Source: Anaeramoeba flamelloides (taxonomy: Eukaryota > Metamonada > Anaeramoebidae). Taken from it: a stretch of DNA of 64,000 nt. The notes under the pieces are model-generated. The model did not search any database, was not told the DNA's origin, and saw nothing but the letters and a program-made list of their open reading frames with translations. The translations under genes and the position numbers were made by a program. The stretch is taken from the NCBI GenBank assembly GCA_027625915.1, contig JANTQA010000021.1, positions 3,720,001 through 3,784,000 on the forward strand. Reading direction: 5' to 3'. Within the stretch, counting starts at the first letter, position 1. Each line of letters starts with the position of its first letter. Below, piece by piece: positions 25,401-36,596 of this stretch.

Positions 25401-26541
25401 GTTTAATCAAAGTAAAATTCGAAAATATTCCTCATTATTCGAATTAACATTTTCAATTTGGTTTTTTTAAAAAAATGTAAAAACAATTTTTAGAAAAAAA
25501 AAAAAATAATTTTATTTTGATAATCAATCAAGAATTAACTCAGAATTTGAGGTAATTCTAATAAAAATAGTAAATTAGTAATGGGAGTATTAATATCAAA
25601 TGATATGAATTCACTATTTACCCCTCTTGATGTTGATCCTCTCACAAGGTTTTAATTTATTTTTTTTTTCGTAACTTTCTTGATTAATGATATCATATAT
25701 TATCAAATTTGATATTTTTAAAGTCAGTATTTTTCTTTTACTAAACATACAAAGGAAATTTTTCTGATTTAAATTGTATTTTGATCTTTTATTATATTTT
25801 AACGAAAAGAGAAGATCAAAAAATGATTACAAGAGCTATAAATAATATTACAGTCTTTCCAAGGCTACCATAAATTTTTATATGAATCAAATTTTGAAGC
25901 TGATATAGATTTTTAAAAAGTTGGATATGAGAATAAGAAAGCTCATATCGAAAAAAATTTTCACAAATAACCTCATTTGAAAAATTTTCTTTTGAAACCA
26001 GAAAAATTATTTTTCAGATCCCTAAATTGCTTCAAACCTGGAAAATCTTTTGAGATGCCACTTAAAAGTTTCTCTTGAAAGACCGAAAATATTTTTGATC
26101 TTATCACAAGAAAATTTTTCAAATGAGGTTATTTGTGAAAATTTTTTTCGATATGAGCTTTCTTATTCTCATATCCAACTTTTTAAAAATCTATATCAGC
26201 TTCAAAATTTGATTCATATAAAAATTCACGGTTGCCTTGGAACAGCTGTAATAATAATAATTTCTATGGTTTCTATTGAGTCTTTATGTTTATTAGTAAA
26301 ATCAATAAGTAAACTGTATAAGAAAATAAAATCTCTAAAAAAATCACCTTTTTTATAGTTTTTTATTTCTTTCTTTGAATCGATAGGAATATCGATATAA
26401 ACTCTTTTTCAGTCAAAGGAGCCCAGTTTTATTGAAGAAATCGAATGCATTCTATGAGTTTAATTCATTACTCTTATAAAACTAAAATATTCAATTTTTA
26501 GATCAAAATCATTTTTTCTCATTTTGTAAAATTTTAGTTTT

Positions 26542-26579
<38 letters not shown>

Positions 26580-29292
26580 TTAACTTTGAAAAAAAAAATG
26601 TTTGAAAAACCAAATAAACATTAAGAAAAGTTAAGCTTTGTATGTTCTTTTGAAATTCATACATTTACAAGTAAAAAATCTTTTTATCAACAATTTTAAT
26701 TTCCTAAAGAAATTGAGAATTTTGCACGAGACCTTACAATGAATGTAACCCAAAAAATTTTTTAACATTATTTTTTTTTTGAAATTTATGATTTTTTCAT
26801 GGTTTTCTTTTATAATTGGGGACTCTTGTAAGAAGTTTATTATTTCTCGTATTTCTAAACAATCTAAGTTTGGCTGATTCTTAAAAATAAAGTGACTTTT
26901 TCATTTTTGGCTGAGCCCCTTTGAGTGAAATGGAGTTTATTATTCGGGTAAAAGCATTAAGGCTAAATAATAAAATATTAAAAAAATGAAAACCCAGGAA
27001 CTCTATGGTACTTAATTTAACACTTTAATACTATTCCGGACTTCTCGTCAACTTTAAAATGGTTATATGTACAATTATTCAAACCAAAAAATATATAATC
27101 AATCAGAAAATTGATTTATAAATTTTACTTTTGTTTTATATATATTTTTTTAGAAAAATCTAAAATTTTTTAAATGAACTGAGTTTTAATATATTTTGTC
27201 ATGTTTTCAAAGATGTAAATTATCTCTAAAGAATATATTAAATGATATCATTGAATTATAAAATTTATAATGATTTAAACTTTAGAATTTTGATTAAAAT
27301 TAGAAAAAAAAAAAAATCATAAATTTAGTTTAAAAATAATAAACGAAATTTTTACCTTCATACACATAACTGTCTGAATTTTTGACTTTTAATGTTGTCG
27401 AGTCGATAATATATAAAAAACATTCATAATGTTCATAATATTCATAATATTCATAATTATCTTCTTTTTTTTTGTCAGTCCCAACAGAGCCAGTAGCAAT
27501 AATTAGATTATCTATTTTATCAGCTTTTGAAATAACTTTCATTTCATTCAAAAATACTTGTGATTCAAATTCAGGATTAGAATAACAGTTTGAATTTAAG
27601 ATATTTTTACCATCATTAGATATCAATAAAATGTAATTTGTTTCCCCTTTCTGAATACAATTTTCGTCTATATTGGTATCACTAATTGAATTGTTTGTAT
27701 AAGAGTGGTAAATAATCTCACCATTTTTTTTCATTTCAAGATGATCCTGTCGCTCTTCAGCTATATATCGAAACCATTTAAAGTCCTTACCATTCCCGTT
27801 CAGTTTTGCGATAAAATTATTTCGTTCTTCGTATTCGTCTTCGTAAGTTTTGAAATCAGATTCCAAATCAATTCCAATTTCATCTTCGCCAAAATTGCTT
27901 GAGCCGCCTAGGATAAGATCATCTGAAATGGTATCAATTTCAATGTTCCAAATGTAAAAGGAATCATATTCACCTAAAAAATAAGAGATCCAGATCAACT
28001 CTTTGGCATCTAAAGATACTTTGACAATAAAATTCTGATCCAAACAATCCTGATAATCGAAATCATCATCAAAAAAATTGTTGATTTTTTTTTTATCTTT
28101 TACCATTTCCCAGTTGCAACCATCTGTAAAACCAGTCACTACCATGAAACTGTCATCCTGATTATCACTCGAAATTTTTACTGAGGTGTCCATGAAATAT
28201 TCAAATTCATCACTTCCTAAATAACTAAAAAAATAAGGGTCAATAATGATTGGTGAATTTAAATCAACAGAATCGATGAATTGTTGCTCAAAAAGAGAAT
28301 AAGCCACAATCCAATTAGAATCGTAATAGTCATTGATCTTTTGGTTCTTCTCAATGATTTGTGCTTTGCCACGGAAGTATTTTTCATATTGTTGGTAAAT
28401 AGGCGTGCTTTCTGAAAAAATGATTTTCTGATCATTTTGATTTTCTTTCACAAAATTCAATTCTCCGTTTGGGCCAATATTTAAATTGATTTCATTTTGA
28501 GACTTGTTATCATTCTCACTGTCACTTTTGCTCATCCTCTCGTCCCCATTCTTGTTTTTATTGCTCCGAAGGACGGATTTAATGGAATAATTTAATTTGA
28601 TTTGATTGAAATCAAAAGCCTTTTGTAAGATGAAAGAAGATTTTAAATGGTTTTGCGCAATTTCAAATTCAAGTGAAATATTTGGATAAATATTTTGATA
28701 TATTATTTTTTCAACATTGACAAATTGCTCTGAGCCAGTACTCAAGTTACCCTTTTGAAAGAGCTTGTTGATTGTTGTGTATTTGCTACCGTTCTTCCGA
28801 TCACTTTTGGACTCGATCGAGATCAATTCTTGTTCATTTGCTCCAAGAAAGGATAAATTAAGTTCGTGGATCTCTTCGTTGTCAAACAAGATGAAAATTA
28901 TCGACTCACGCCGAAAGCAGACTTGATATTTTTGCATAATAGATATCATCTCATATTCACACAAATTTGTCTTTTCTTCACTTAATTCATTATTCTTGAT
29001 TAAAATTGTTGGAATATTAATACCCTTCATTTCAGATTCTTTCTTTTGGTGTATAGGCTGGTGCTCTTTCCTTCTTTCCATTTGAGCCCTTTATTGATTT
29101 TTTGTTAGAAAATAGTTTTCAAAAAGTAAAGTACAATAAAAATCAAATCACAAAAACTAAGTTTAATTTTGAAAAAAAAAAGAGTAATAGTTACCTTGGC
29201 TGATAAATCTCATTATTTTCACTTGGTATTAATAAAATTGGTGCAACTAAGAACAAAAATATAATTAAATGGATAAAATAATTTTTCATCAT
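17711..29292 (-). CDS. Receptor-like membrane protein, copy A: propeller, Cys-rich stalk, multi-TM (1425 aa)
   Basis: Minus-strand exons: 29292-29195, 29088-27356, 21763-21203, 21078-20914, 19431-17711. All four junctions are GT...AG, and joining them keeps one frame of 1425 codons plus TGA, which strongly supports the model. Order along the protein: signal peptide (1-22), DUF7948-like domain followed by SBBP-like beta-propeller repeats (about 60-800), GCC2/GCC3-like Cys-rich units (about 808-950), eight to nine membrane passes (955-1310), then a basic and poly-Ser cytosolic tail. The first ATG (29292) is followed directly by a second, and either works. DUF7948 and SBBP repeats are known mainly from bacterial surface proteins, so the ectodomain is probably extracellular and ligand-binding or adhesive. 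Ligand and signalling role are unknown. Nothing in the sequence breaks this copy. Confidence 0.88.
19432..20913 (-). other. Copy A intron 4, 1.5 kb (empty LINE site)
   Basis: No coding sequence is seen. An open frame at 20290-20532 is low complexity. The matching intron of copy B carries a 3.1-kb LINE. The equivalent unoccupied site here is near 19515. Divergence from copy B is visibly higher than in intron 2 (for example AAGCTTCGCTCACAC here against AAGAGTCGGCCACAC). Confidence 0.8.
20914..21078 (-). CDS. Copy A exon 4: first Cys-rich units
   Basis: Encodes residues 798-852, with YCKPGYQT and CVECVKGEYGNGKTGTCVEC, the GCC2/GCC3 (ephrin-receptor-like) pattern of CxxC and Gly-x-Tyr. The acceptor ACAATAG and donor GG|GTAAAT keep phase 1 on both sides, so the exon could be skipped without frame change. 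Confidence 0.8.
21203..21763 (-). CDS. Copy A exon 3: end of propeller
   Basis: Encodes residues 611-797 beginning DVDTNYLDCYSIDYSPHKEK. Blade-like strands IIIGGLSQ, NEAFIMGF and KYVVSGNI fit SBBP-type repeats. The start comes from the acceptor CAG at 21764-21766, which keeps the frame of exon 2. The donor GGA|GTAAGT leads into a 124-bp intron. Many residues in the first half differ from copy B. Confidence 0.82.
21764..27355 (-). other. Copy A intron 2, 5.6 kb
   Basis: The donor is G|GTAAAAA and the acceptor is GATACAG. This intron is larger than the coding sequence and contains no convincing gene. It holds a 402-bp hairpin MITE (25849-26250), a 505-bp diverged repeat (22185-22675) and a 34-base T tract near 26540. 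Identity to the copy B intron is very high by eye, and part of it recurs at 32376-33995. Confidence 0.85.
25849..26250. mobile_element. 402-bp hairpin MITE in intron 2 of copy A
   Basis: Ends are TACAGTCTTTCCAAGGCTAC and the inverted GCCTTGGAACAGCTGTA, with TA flanks. Arms of about 140 bp are nearly perfect (TCATATAAAAATT, GAAAGCTCATATCG in both). The central loop of about 120 bp is in the opposite orientation to that in copy B. The open frame that crosses it is an artefact of the repeat. Confidence 0.88.
27356..29088 (-). CDS. Copy A exon 2: DUF7948-like domain and propeller
   Basis: Encodes residues 33-610. The DUF7948-like signature is visible in order: IYQNIYPNISLEFEI, NGELNFV, STPIYQQYEKYFRGKAQI, WIVAYSLFEQ and SPIIIDPYFFSYLGS. 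These correspond to the bacterial pattern of YPGIDLVY, GDL, PVVYQ, VGxYDxxxPLVIDPVL. SBBP-like propeller blades follow (DDSFMVVTGFTDGC, DDLILGGSSNFG, DNLIIATGSVG). A hydrophilic Lys/Asn/Asp insert at about 190-220 looks unstructured. The last 220 residues differ markedly from copy B while the first 300 after FDNEE are identical. Confidence 0.85.
29195..29292 (-). CDS. Copy A exon 1: signal peptide
   Basis: Encodes MMKNYFIHLIIFLFLVAPIL and a short hydrophilic stretch (SENNEIYQP). The donor is AG|GTAACT, and intron 1 (29089-29194) is only 106 bp. The next exon supplies the last base of an Arg codon, then Ala-Gln-Met, which is why the Met at 29081 is internal and not the start. Confidence 0.85.
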
Positions 29293-30694
29293 AATAACTG
29301 TTATGAACAATTCAAAAAAAATAAAAAAAAAGAATTCAAAAACAATTAAAAAAAAATGACCTTTTTTATTTTTTAATTTTGCCTACATATATTAATTAGA
29401 GGTTAATAAAATTGTCAAAAAGTTTGGGTTTTCTGTTGTTTATTGTGATTTTTAACAGAAATTTAATTTCTTTTCGTATATTTTCACATCAAATAATGTT
29501 TTTTCCAAAGAAAAAGTTTGATTTATTGAAAAAAGATTCCATTCTTGAATTGCTTTTTAATGATTTGTGGTCTTTCCTTAAAAAGATTTCAGAAAATTTG
29601 TTCCAAAGTTGAAACATTGTTTTGGTTTTTTTTAGAAGAAAAATACAAAATAATTGAAATATTCCATGATTTGATGAAAATTAACAAAGTATTGAGATAA
29701 TTGTGGGTAATAAAATTAAAAAAGATCAGAAATAAAAATTTTATTGTGAAAAAATTTTTTCTAAAAATCTTTCAAAATTAATCGAGTAGTAAATTTAGGA
29801 TATTAACAATAAAGTTTTTGGGAAATAAATATATTTTGGTAAAAAAAAAAATATTTATTTTTCAAAAGAATGAAAAAAATAGTATGAGACGAATTTTTAA
29901 ATTAAGAACGATAGAAAAGATTTTTATTTTTGGAATCAAAATCTTTCAAAATATGAAATATTATTAGGAAATTGGCTCATTTTTTTCCATTGATTATATT
30001 TTTCAATCTTCAAGTCAAATGAATGTGTAAAAAATTGGGAAACGTTTTTTTTTTTTCTGTCAATAAATATGAAAAAATCAATTCACTTTCGAGTTGGTAA
30101 AGAATGATTGAGAATTTGTCTTTGTTTTTTGGAAAATACACTCTATTGGTTTTGAACATTTAAAAAAAATGGAACAGTTACAAATGAGGGAATTATAAAC
30201 ATAGATGTGTTCTGAAAGATTTATTGGTTTTTGAGTTTTTAAAGAAAGATTCTTTTTTTGGTTAATGTGGTCTCTAATTCTAAGATTGTTAATTCGAAAA
30301 TAAAAAGATCAAAATTTTCATTCAGCTTTCCAAAAAAAACAATATTCTCTACGAATAGATAACAAAAAACCAAAGCTCGCAATTCTTTAAAGGTCATTAT
30401 TTCATTTTAACTTCGTTTTGTGAATTAAATATTTGAAATTTTAAATGATTTTTAATTCTTCTTTTGATGAAAAGTTGAATGAAAATTTTGACACATATAT
30501 TTAGCCTCAAATAGTACAGGGTTTCAAACCCTATTCTAAATAAAAAAAATTAAAAATAAATCATGTCCAATCTATATTTTTTTTTTCATAGTAAGATTTA
30601 TTGTTCTTCTAAATGAGGAAATTTTGAAATAAAACTATAGACTTTATATCCAAAGACCCTTTTCTGAAAATTCATTTTAATTTATTTGATTTAA
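29293..30694. other. Upstream region of the copy A receptor gene
   Basis: The presumed promoter region of the minus-strand gene, nearly identical to 51086-52964 apart from a MITE inserted in the latter. No gene is seen. It contains a relative of the 226-bp MITE at about 30285-30516. Confidence 0.7.
30285..30516. mobile_element. MITE, TACTGTTAATTG family (copy 4)
   Basis: The left end is degenerate (GATTGTTAATTCG). Internal TIR blocks are clear: CAAAATTTTCATTCAGCTTT at the left and GTTGAATGAAAATTTTG at the right, ending ATAGTA. The same element is present in copy B at about 52554-52787, so it predates the duplication. Confidence 0.65.
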
Positions 30695-32375
30695 GGACTA
30701 CGTTTCACATTGAAATTCAAGGTAAAATGTTTTCTAAAAAGGTTCTAGGTGTTGGTAGTTCTCACAAATATTTATTCGGTGAGATCTAAGTGGTAAAAAT
30801 GACATTTTTATCATAAATTTTTAGTTTACCCGTATCTCGAAATGACAAAGAACGTTGCGAAAAAACAACTTTTTGAGAAAATATCGTGTTTTATGAAAGT
30901 GGAATACCTTGTTAATAATTTTCTTCTATGTTTTAATTATATCATTAATTGGTTTAGGGGGTATGAGCTCAACATATAAAATGCCGAAATGGGGGAAAAT
31001 TGCAAAAAATTTGGATTAAAAGACTGTAGTTTTACAGTCAAGACATTTTTTGAATAGTGTGTACAATATAGTGTTTGGAGTTGGATTAAATCCACTAAAA
31101 TCCTCATTTCCAAAAATTGGATGATCAATTTTTCTCAAATGAGAAACATAATATTTTTTTTTAAAACAAAAACTGACTAATTTTTGCAAATTTATTTCCC
31201 AAAAGATCCTTTCATTAAAAATTCTTCAAAAAATTTACCACACAACCTCAACACAATTACTCTTGATACAACAAATGATGTTTTGAGAGAAACCATCCAA
31301 ACAAAAAAAATTTTATCAAAAAGCCCATTAAAAATGTTAGGTACGTTTGGCATGGATCATGTTATTCAACAAACAATTCGAGGAGACACACTCCTCTTAG
31401 TCATTGGCAGGGAGATTTAATTCAAAGAAAAAAAAAAAAAAAAAAAAAAAAAAAAGCCAAAATCACACACTCTTTGTAATAATTAATACAACCGTTCCAG
31501 CCCTACCGTGAATATTTATAAAACCATGGAATTGATTTTTGATTATGAAATTTTATTTATGTACAACAAAAAGTAAAAGGGTTTGTAAAGCTCATCATAA
31601 ATTATAAAATTTATAATACAAGGTTAAAATAAATTATCCCTTTTTTGCTTCCTTTGGTTCCTTTGGTTTTGGAAATTGACCAACAAATTCTAAAAAATAC
31701 TTACATTAGTGTGTGGAACTTCAATCCCCAAAACTATAAAAAAACCAGCTTTTTACAATTTCAAAACAAAGATCGAAAAATAAACTTTCAATGGTTTCTG
31801 TGATTTCTGTGATTTCTGTTCTTAAGATTTCTGTGATTTTTGTGATTTTTTTCTTTTGAGAAAATTTAATTTTTGTCTTTATTTTTAAAAAAAAAAAAAC
31901 TTTCTCTAATAAAGTAAGGGAAGTTGAAAAATTTATCTTATGATCGAGATTGAATTCTATATTTCTAAAAACACAACTTTATAATAGACAACCAATTTCT
32001 ATGTCTTATAATAGTTCTTATACAGAAGGGTTGGAATGGTTGTATGGTTTGTGGAGAAAATGTCACAATTCAAAGCAACTCAATGATCAAAAATCATTGA
32101 CAATATGATCATTTAGATTTAAAGACGTTTGTTGAGAAGTGTTTTTAATGTTAAAAAAATCCAGATTTTTTTTCAATTTCATTTTTACCATCCTTAACAA
32201 GGTGTTCGAGTTCACGTATCTCAAAATTTCTTTTTCATTTTTCATAAAAAAAATGACATAAAATGATTTTATCATCCAAATTGGAGAATATTTTAAAGAT
32301 CCTAACTTTGGTGATTCAAATGGAATTGGAACAAAAGCTTTTGATACAAATTGGTTAATCTGAAACGTAGTTCTG
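30695..32375. mobile_element. 1.7-kb spacer between duplicates, possible element
   Basis: Begins exactly where copy A ends and stops where a partial intron copy starts. Its ends, GGACTACGTTTCA and TGAAACGTAGTTC, are inverted with one mismatch, which suggests a DNA element. Small frames (for example 31184-31420, with TITLDTTNDVLRETIQTKK, and the run FKDPNFGDSNGIGTKAFDTN near 32290) look more protein-like than the surroundings and may be remnants of a gene I cannot identify. A second inverted-repeat element lies inside at 31487-32044. Confidence 0.4.
31487..32044. mobile_element. 558-bp MITE (TACAACCGTTCCAG ends)
   Basis: The left end TACAACCGTTCCAGCCCTAC and the right end GGGTTGGAATGGTTGTA are imperfect inverted repeats of about 20 bp flanked by TA. 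The ends resemble those of the TACAGTCTTTCCAAG family, so it may be a distant relative. Confidence 0.6.
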
Positions 32376-33995
32376 AAGTGACTAGTCTCTATTAATTTTT
32401 TTTGACCAATTTCTAAATAAGGAATCCTTATCTTGAAACATGTTTAAAATTGATAAAAAAACAGGTTTTTCAATGTTAGAACTTTTTTTTCTTGTTTTTT
32501 AAAAAATTTTACAATTAGTTTAAAACAATAACTATTAAAATTAATTTAAAAAAAATATCATTAAGGTTCTAGTTATTTACTGTGAATGTACTCCATACTC
32601 AAGGGGTGGCCTTAGACCAAAAATAGTATTTTGAAATATCTCTTCTTTTCGCTGACAAAATTCAAATAACAAAAAAAAAATTTCATTGGATCGTCCATGA
32701 CAAAAAATTCAACCAAGAAAAATAAGTTTAAAAAGAGTTCTCAATTTCAAAAAATAAAATTTTAAAAAAAAAATTCATCTTTTCTCATTTTCTATTCCCA
32801 AATGGTTAAATTTCTTCAATTTAAAACAAATTGCTTTCTTGAAGTTCGAAATCAATTTAATTCGGTTTAGTCTGATTTGTGGTTATTTTGTAACCCTCTA
32901 AATTTGACCAAGTAAGGATTAGGCAATATTCAATCAATAAAAATATTTCATTTGAAAAATTGAAAAAAAAGAAAAAAAAAATCCACCGAGATCTCAAAAA
33001 GTGCCAAAGATCGACACTTCAAAACTGACATAGTTGTTTTCGAAATTGTAATTCAAAACCATTCTAATTGGAAATTGGGTGTCACTCTTTGGCACTTTTT
33101 TCTAAAAATGTCCTCATCTTTAGTTGTTGATTTTTGGAGATCGATCATACATCATTGGTTGGTTGGTTTTTGATTGGTGTTAGGTCCTCATAAAAATTAC
33201 TAACGAGTTTTTTTCAATTTCAGAAAAAAAAATTACACCGTAATGCCTCGAGAATTAACAGATGAAAATTTTTTGATTAATTTTAGATTTAATTATTTTC
33301 TCAAAATTAATATTTATTCTCATTTTGAAAAATCGAAAGATAATTTAAAACTATTGAATATTTTCTTATTCACTTCTGTTCATCCAACTTGACTCTATCA
33401 AGAACTCAATTTGTTTTGTCAATAATTACTTTTTTTTAAAAAAATATTTCTTATTTTTTCTTTTATTTTTTTTGATGCTGACAAAAACTGTTCGAATTGT
33501 AATTTGGGAATACTTAAAAAAACTTCAAATTCAACAAAAATAAAAGTGTGTAAACTCAAAAAGTAGATTCATAAAAAAAAACAGAATGGTACAAGGAAAA
33601 GAAACAAATCTTTTATTTTGAGTAAAGTATATATTGCATATTTTTTTTGAATCAAACTATTTTTCATGCATAAACAAAAAAACCTTTTCAGGTTTATTTT
33701 TCAAATTATTTTTGGTAGGTCAACCACAAAAACAACAAGGTTTTGCTTTCTTGCTCATATTTGTTTTTATTTTTTGTATTTTTGTCAAAAGTTGAACAAA
33801 AGCAACTTTCAAAAAAGTGAAAAAATTGAAAAATATTTTCTTTCTATAAACACAATAAGTAAATTTAATGAATGTCATTTAGTGAGATTTCATTAGTATA
33901 CATATAAGTTTTTCACTTTGGTTTCAAATCTAAGTAATTGGCAAAAAAAAAATCTAAATTTAAATTTACATAAAAAAATTGAATAGAGACTAGTA
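32376..33995. repeat. Partial third copy of intron 2
   Basis: Matches 24118-25035 of intron 2 in copy A (GTGACTAGTCTCTATTAA at the left, ATAAAAAAATTGAATAGAGA at the right) but is interrupted by about 0.7 kb (roughly 32545-33258) absent from both full copies. It is clearly more diverged than A is from B. It joins directly to the left edge of copy B at about 34000. Confidence 0.8.
32996..33100. repeat. Hairpin in the spacer insert
   Basis: AAAAAGTGCCAAAGATCGACAC and its inverted counterpart near 33080-33100 (GTGTCACTCTTTGGCACTTT) form arms of about 22 bp with a few mismatches and a loop of about 60 bp. The role is unknown. Confidence 0.6.
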
Positions 33996-34109
33996 CCTTA
34001 AACAAAATTCCCTTTTAGAAATATAATGGTAAAACCATCTTAAGTATATTTTACACTTCTCCAATAAAAGAATAATAATAATTTGGTTGTTAGAAACTAT
34101 ATTTTCTTT

Positions 34110-34552
34110 TACAGTCTTTCCAAGCCTACCATAAAATTTTAAATAATACAGATTTGAGTTTTCTATTCTTATTTTCTATTTTCAAAAAATCTGGAAATAA
34201 GAGTTATTATTCAAAAAAAATTTCAATAAATGAGCTATTATTCAAATTTTGAACCATCAAAAAAATTTTGAAGATTCATGAAGCACTTGAAAATATTGTT
34301 CAAAAAAGGTAAATTTTTAAAGATCAGTCAATATTGATATTTTTTTTGAACTTCTTTCGACCAATAATTTTTAGGTTTCAGTGATCTTGAATTGTTTTTA
34401 TTGTTGTTCCAAAATTTTGAATAAAAGCTCATTTATTGAAATTTTTTTTGAATAATATCTCTTATTTCCGAATTTTTTGAAAATGGAAAATCAGAATAGA
34501 AAAATCAATTGTGTTTTATTTAAAATTTTATGGTAGCCTTGGAACGGCTGTA
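34110..34552. mobile_element. 443-bp hairpin MITE, TACAGTCTTTCCAAG family, private to copy B
   Basis: Ends are TACAGTCTTTCCAAGCCTAC and GTAGCCTTGGAACGGCTGTA, with long arms (AATAAGAGTTATTATTC inverted inside). The corresponding site in copy A near 16085 is unoccupied and carries a single TA. Confidence 0.85.
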
Positions 34553-34770
34553 TATTTAGATAAGATGAAATGAAGTTTCTTGAATTAGTCCAATAAATAT
34601 AAATAATGGTAAAAAAATAATAAATATTTTATATTTTTTTAATAATTCATCGTTTTTTATTTATCCGACTATTTGATAATTCGAAAATTAATTCTGATTT
34701 TATATTAATAATTAGATAAATAAATTCAAAATTTTACATCTTTCAGTAATATGGGAATTAATATCTCATA

Positions 34771-34993
34771 TACACAGTCTTTACAAGTCTACCATAAAAT
34801 TTTAAATAAAATACAATTGATTTTTCTATTCTGATTTTCCATTTTCAAAAAATTCGGAAATAAGAGTTATTATGCAAAAAAAAATTTCAATAAATGAGCT
34901 ATTATTCAAATTTTTTGAAAATGTAAAATAAGAATAGAAAAATCGATTGTGTTTTATTTAAAATTTTATGATAGTCTTTGAAAGGCTTTAAAA
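34771..34993. mobile_element. Short deletion derivative of the same MITE family
   Basis: Begins ACACAGTCTTTACAAGTC after a TA and ends GATAGTCTTTGAAAGGC. It shares the arm sequence of the 34110-34552 copy but lacks most of its middle. It is absent at the matching place in copy A (near 16295). Confidence 0.7.
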
Positions 34994-36596
34994 AGTAAAT
35001 TAAAGTTTTTTTTTTTTTATTATTGAAAAGAAGTGATTCAATAAAAATACCCTCTGTTTGCACACAAGTTTTGATTTAATTTTTGTTTTGATTAGAAAAT
35101 CTATAGATTTTTGAAACAAAAACAAAAGGTAAAAAAAAAACTAAGTTCTTCACATTAGTTTTTTTTTGAATTATTGAAATAAATTGAAAAATTCAGATAT
35201 TTTCTTTTTATTTTAATAATTAAAAAAAACTTAAGCACTCTAGGGCACTCTACAGGACTTCCTGAAATTCTAAAATTATTGAATTTTTTTTATCCTATTC
35301 ATAGTTTAGGCAAGATGATAATTCATAATATTGATTTTTGTGTACAAAATGAAAAAAAAAAAAAATTAATTTAAAACAAAGACAAGAAAAACATAAAGAA
35401 TACACAATAAAGAGGGCATAAAAAAAATTAATAAAAAAAAAATCATTGAAAAAGTTTAATTTTGCACTCCAAGTTTTGAACTGGTTAGTCTTTGTTTACT
35501 TTTATGTTGTATTTGTTTGAATCTCGACCATAATTTGTTTTAATAAAGATGTTTAAATATTTAAACAATTATACATCAAATGAAATATGTTACTTTATTA
35601 AGTTTTAATTTAGAATTCTAAACATGTATTGTGACATTAAAGCCACGAAGTTATTAAGAATAAGAATTTTATTTCAAACTTTTATTTTGAGCTTTTATAT
35701 TTTTTGTTCAATTTTTATTTTTGTTTTTTATTAGTTTCCCAAATCATGTTTTCACAAAATCTCATTAGAAGACATCAACTAGATATCAAAAATGCAGTAC
35801 AAGTATTAACTTAGCAGATAGTATGAACAGTTTGATTCAATTCCTCCACTATGGTTAGTTTCTTAAATCGTATTGGTTGGGTTCAGTTCTCTTCAGTTAT
35901 TTAAGTACAGTTCAATTCATTCAAGATCTGATCAGATAAAGTTAGTTTTAGATCCAATCATGAAGAAGTATATCAATTCTTATCATGATTTTTTTGTGAC
36001 TTTTACCATCCCCAAACACCAAAAAAAAAAAAAAAGAGGGGGGACCTAAATGAATCATAAGGAACTTTAGGAACCTAAAGAACTTCAAAATGATAATTTT
36101 GAAAAGATATAAAGTTTATAAAATCAAAAATAAAATTATTTAAAAAAATCCAAAATAATAAAAATATCTTGAAAAATAGTTAGTATAAAAATATTTATTA
36201 CTTTTGTATGTATTTATATAATAAAGATTGTTATATAAATAATAAATTTGATAAGATCAAAGATCTGATAAAAAGTTATAAATAATAAATTTTAAAAAAT
36301 ATTTTTACTAAATTTCAGAGCAAAAAAAAAAAAAACAAAAGTAATCAAGAAAAAAATCCAAGAAGATTAACATCACAAAATATTTAAAATAATCACAATA
36401 AAATCAATTTTTAGATATTTGATGGATTGTATTTCTTCTTAAATTATTTAATTCAATATTTCTTTGCATTTCTATATCTGAATTTTCAGATGTTTCTGAA
36501 TTTAAATTTGAATTTGATGATGATGATGATGACGATGAGGATGACGATGATTTTGATGATGATCGATTGGAACCACTCTTTTCATTTTTTTTTTTT

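Larger units (their letters stand above)
15446..30694. repeat. Tandem duplication, copy A (15.2 kb)
   Basis: This unit and the one at about 34003-52964 run parallel for their whole length, in the same orientation. Similarity ends abruptly at TTTGATTTAA (30694 here, 52964 there). The 3.7-kb length difference is explained by insertions in B (LINE 3.1 kb, MITEs 0.48, 0.44 and 0.22 kb) less a 0.53-kb deletion. The unit contains one whole five-exon gene with both flanks. Confidence 0.95.

Noticed and set aside
26050-26358. 102-aa frame in intron 2
   Set aside because: It runs through the right arm and flank of a hairpin MITE. The matching frame in copy B differs because the loop is inverted.
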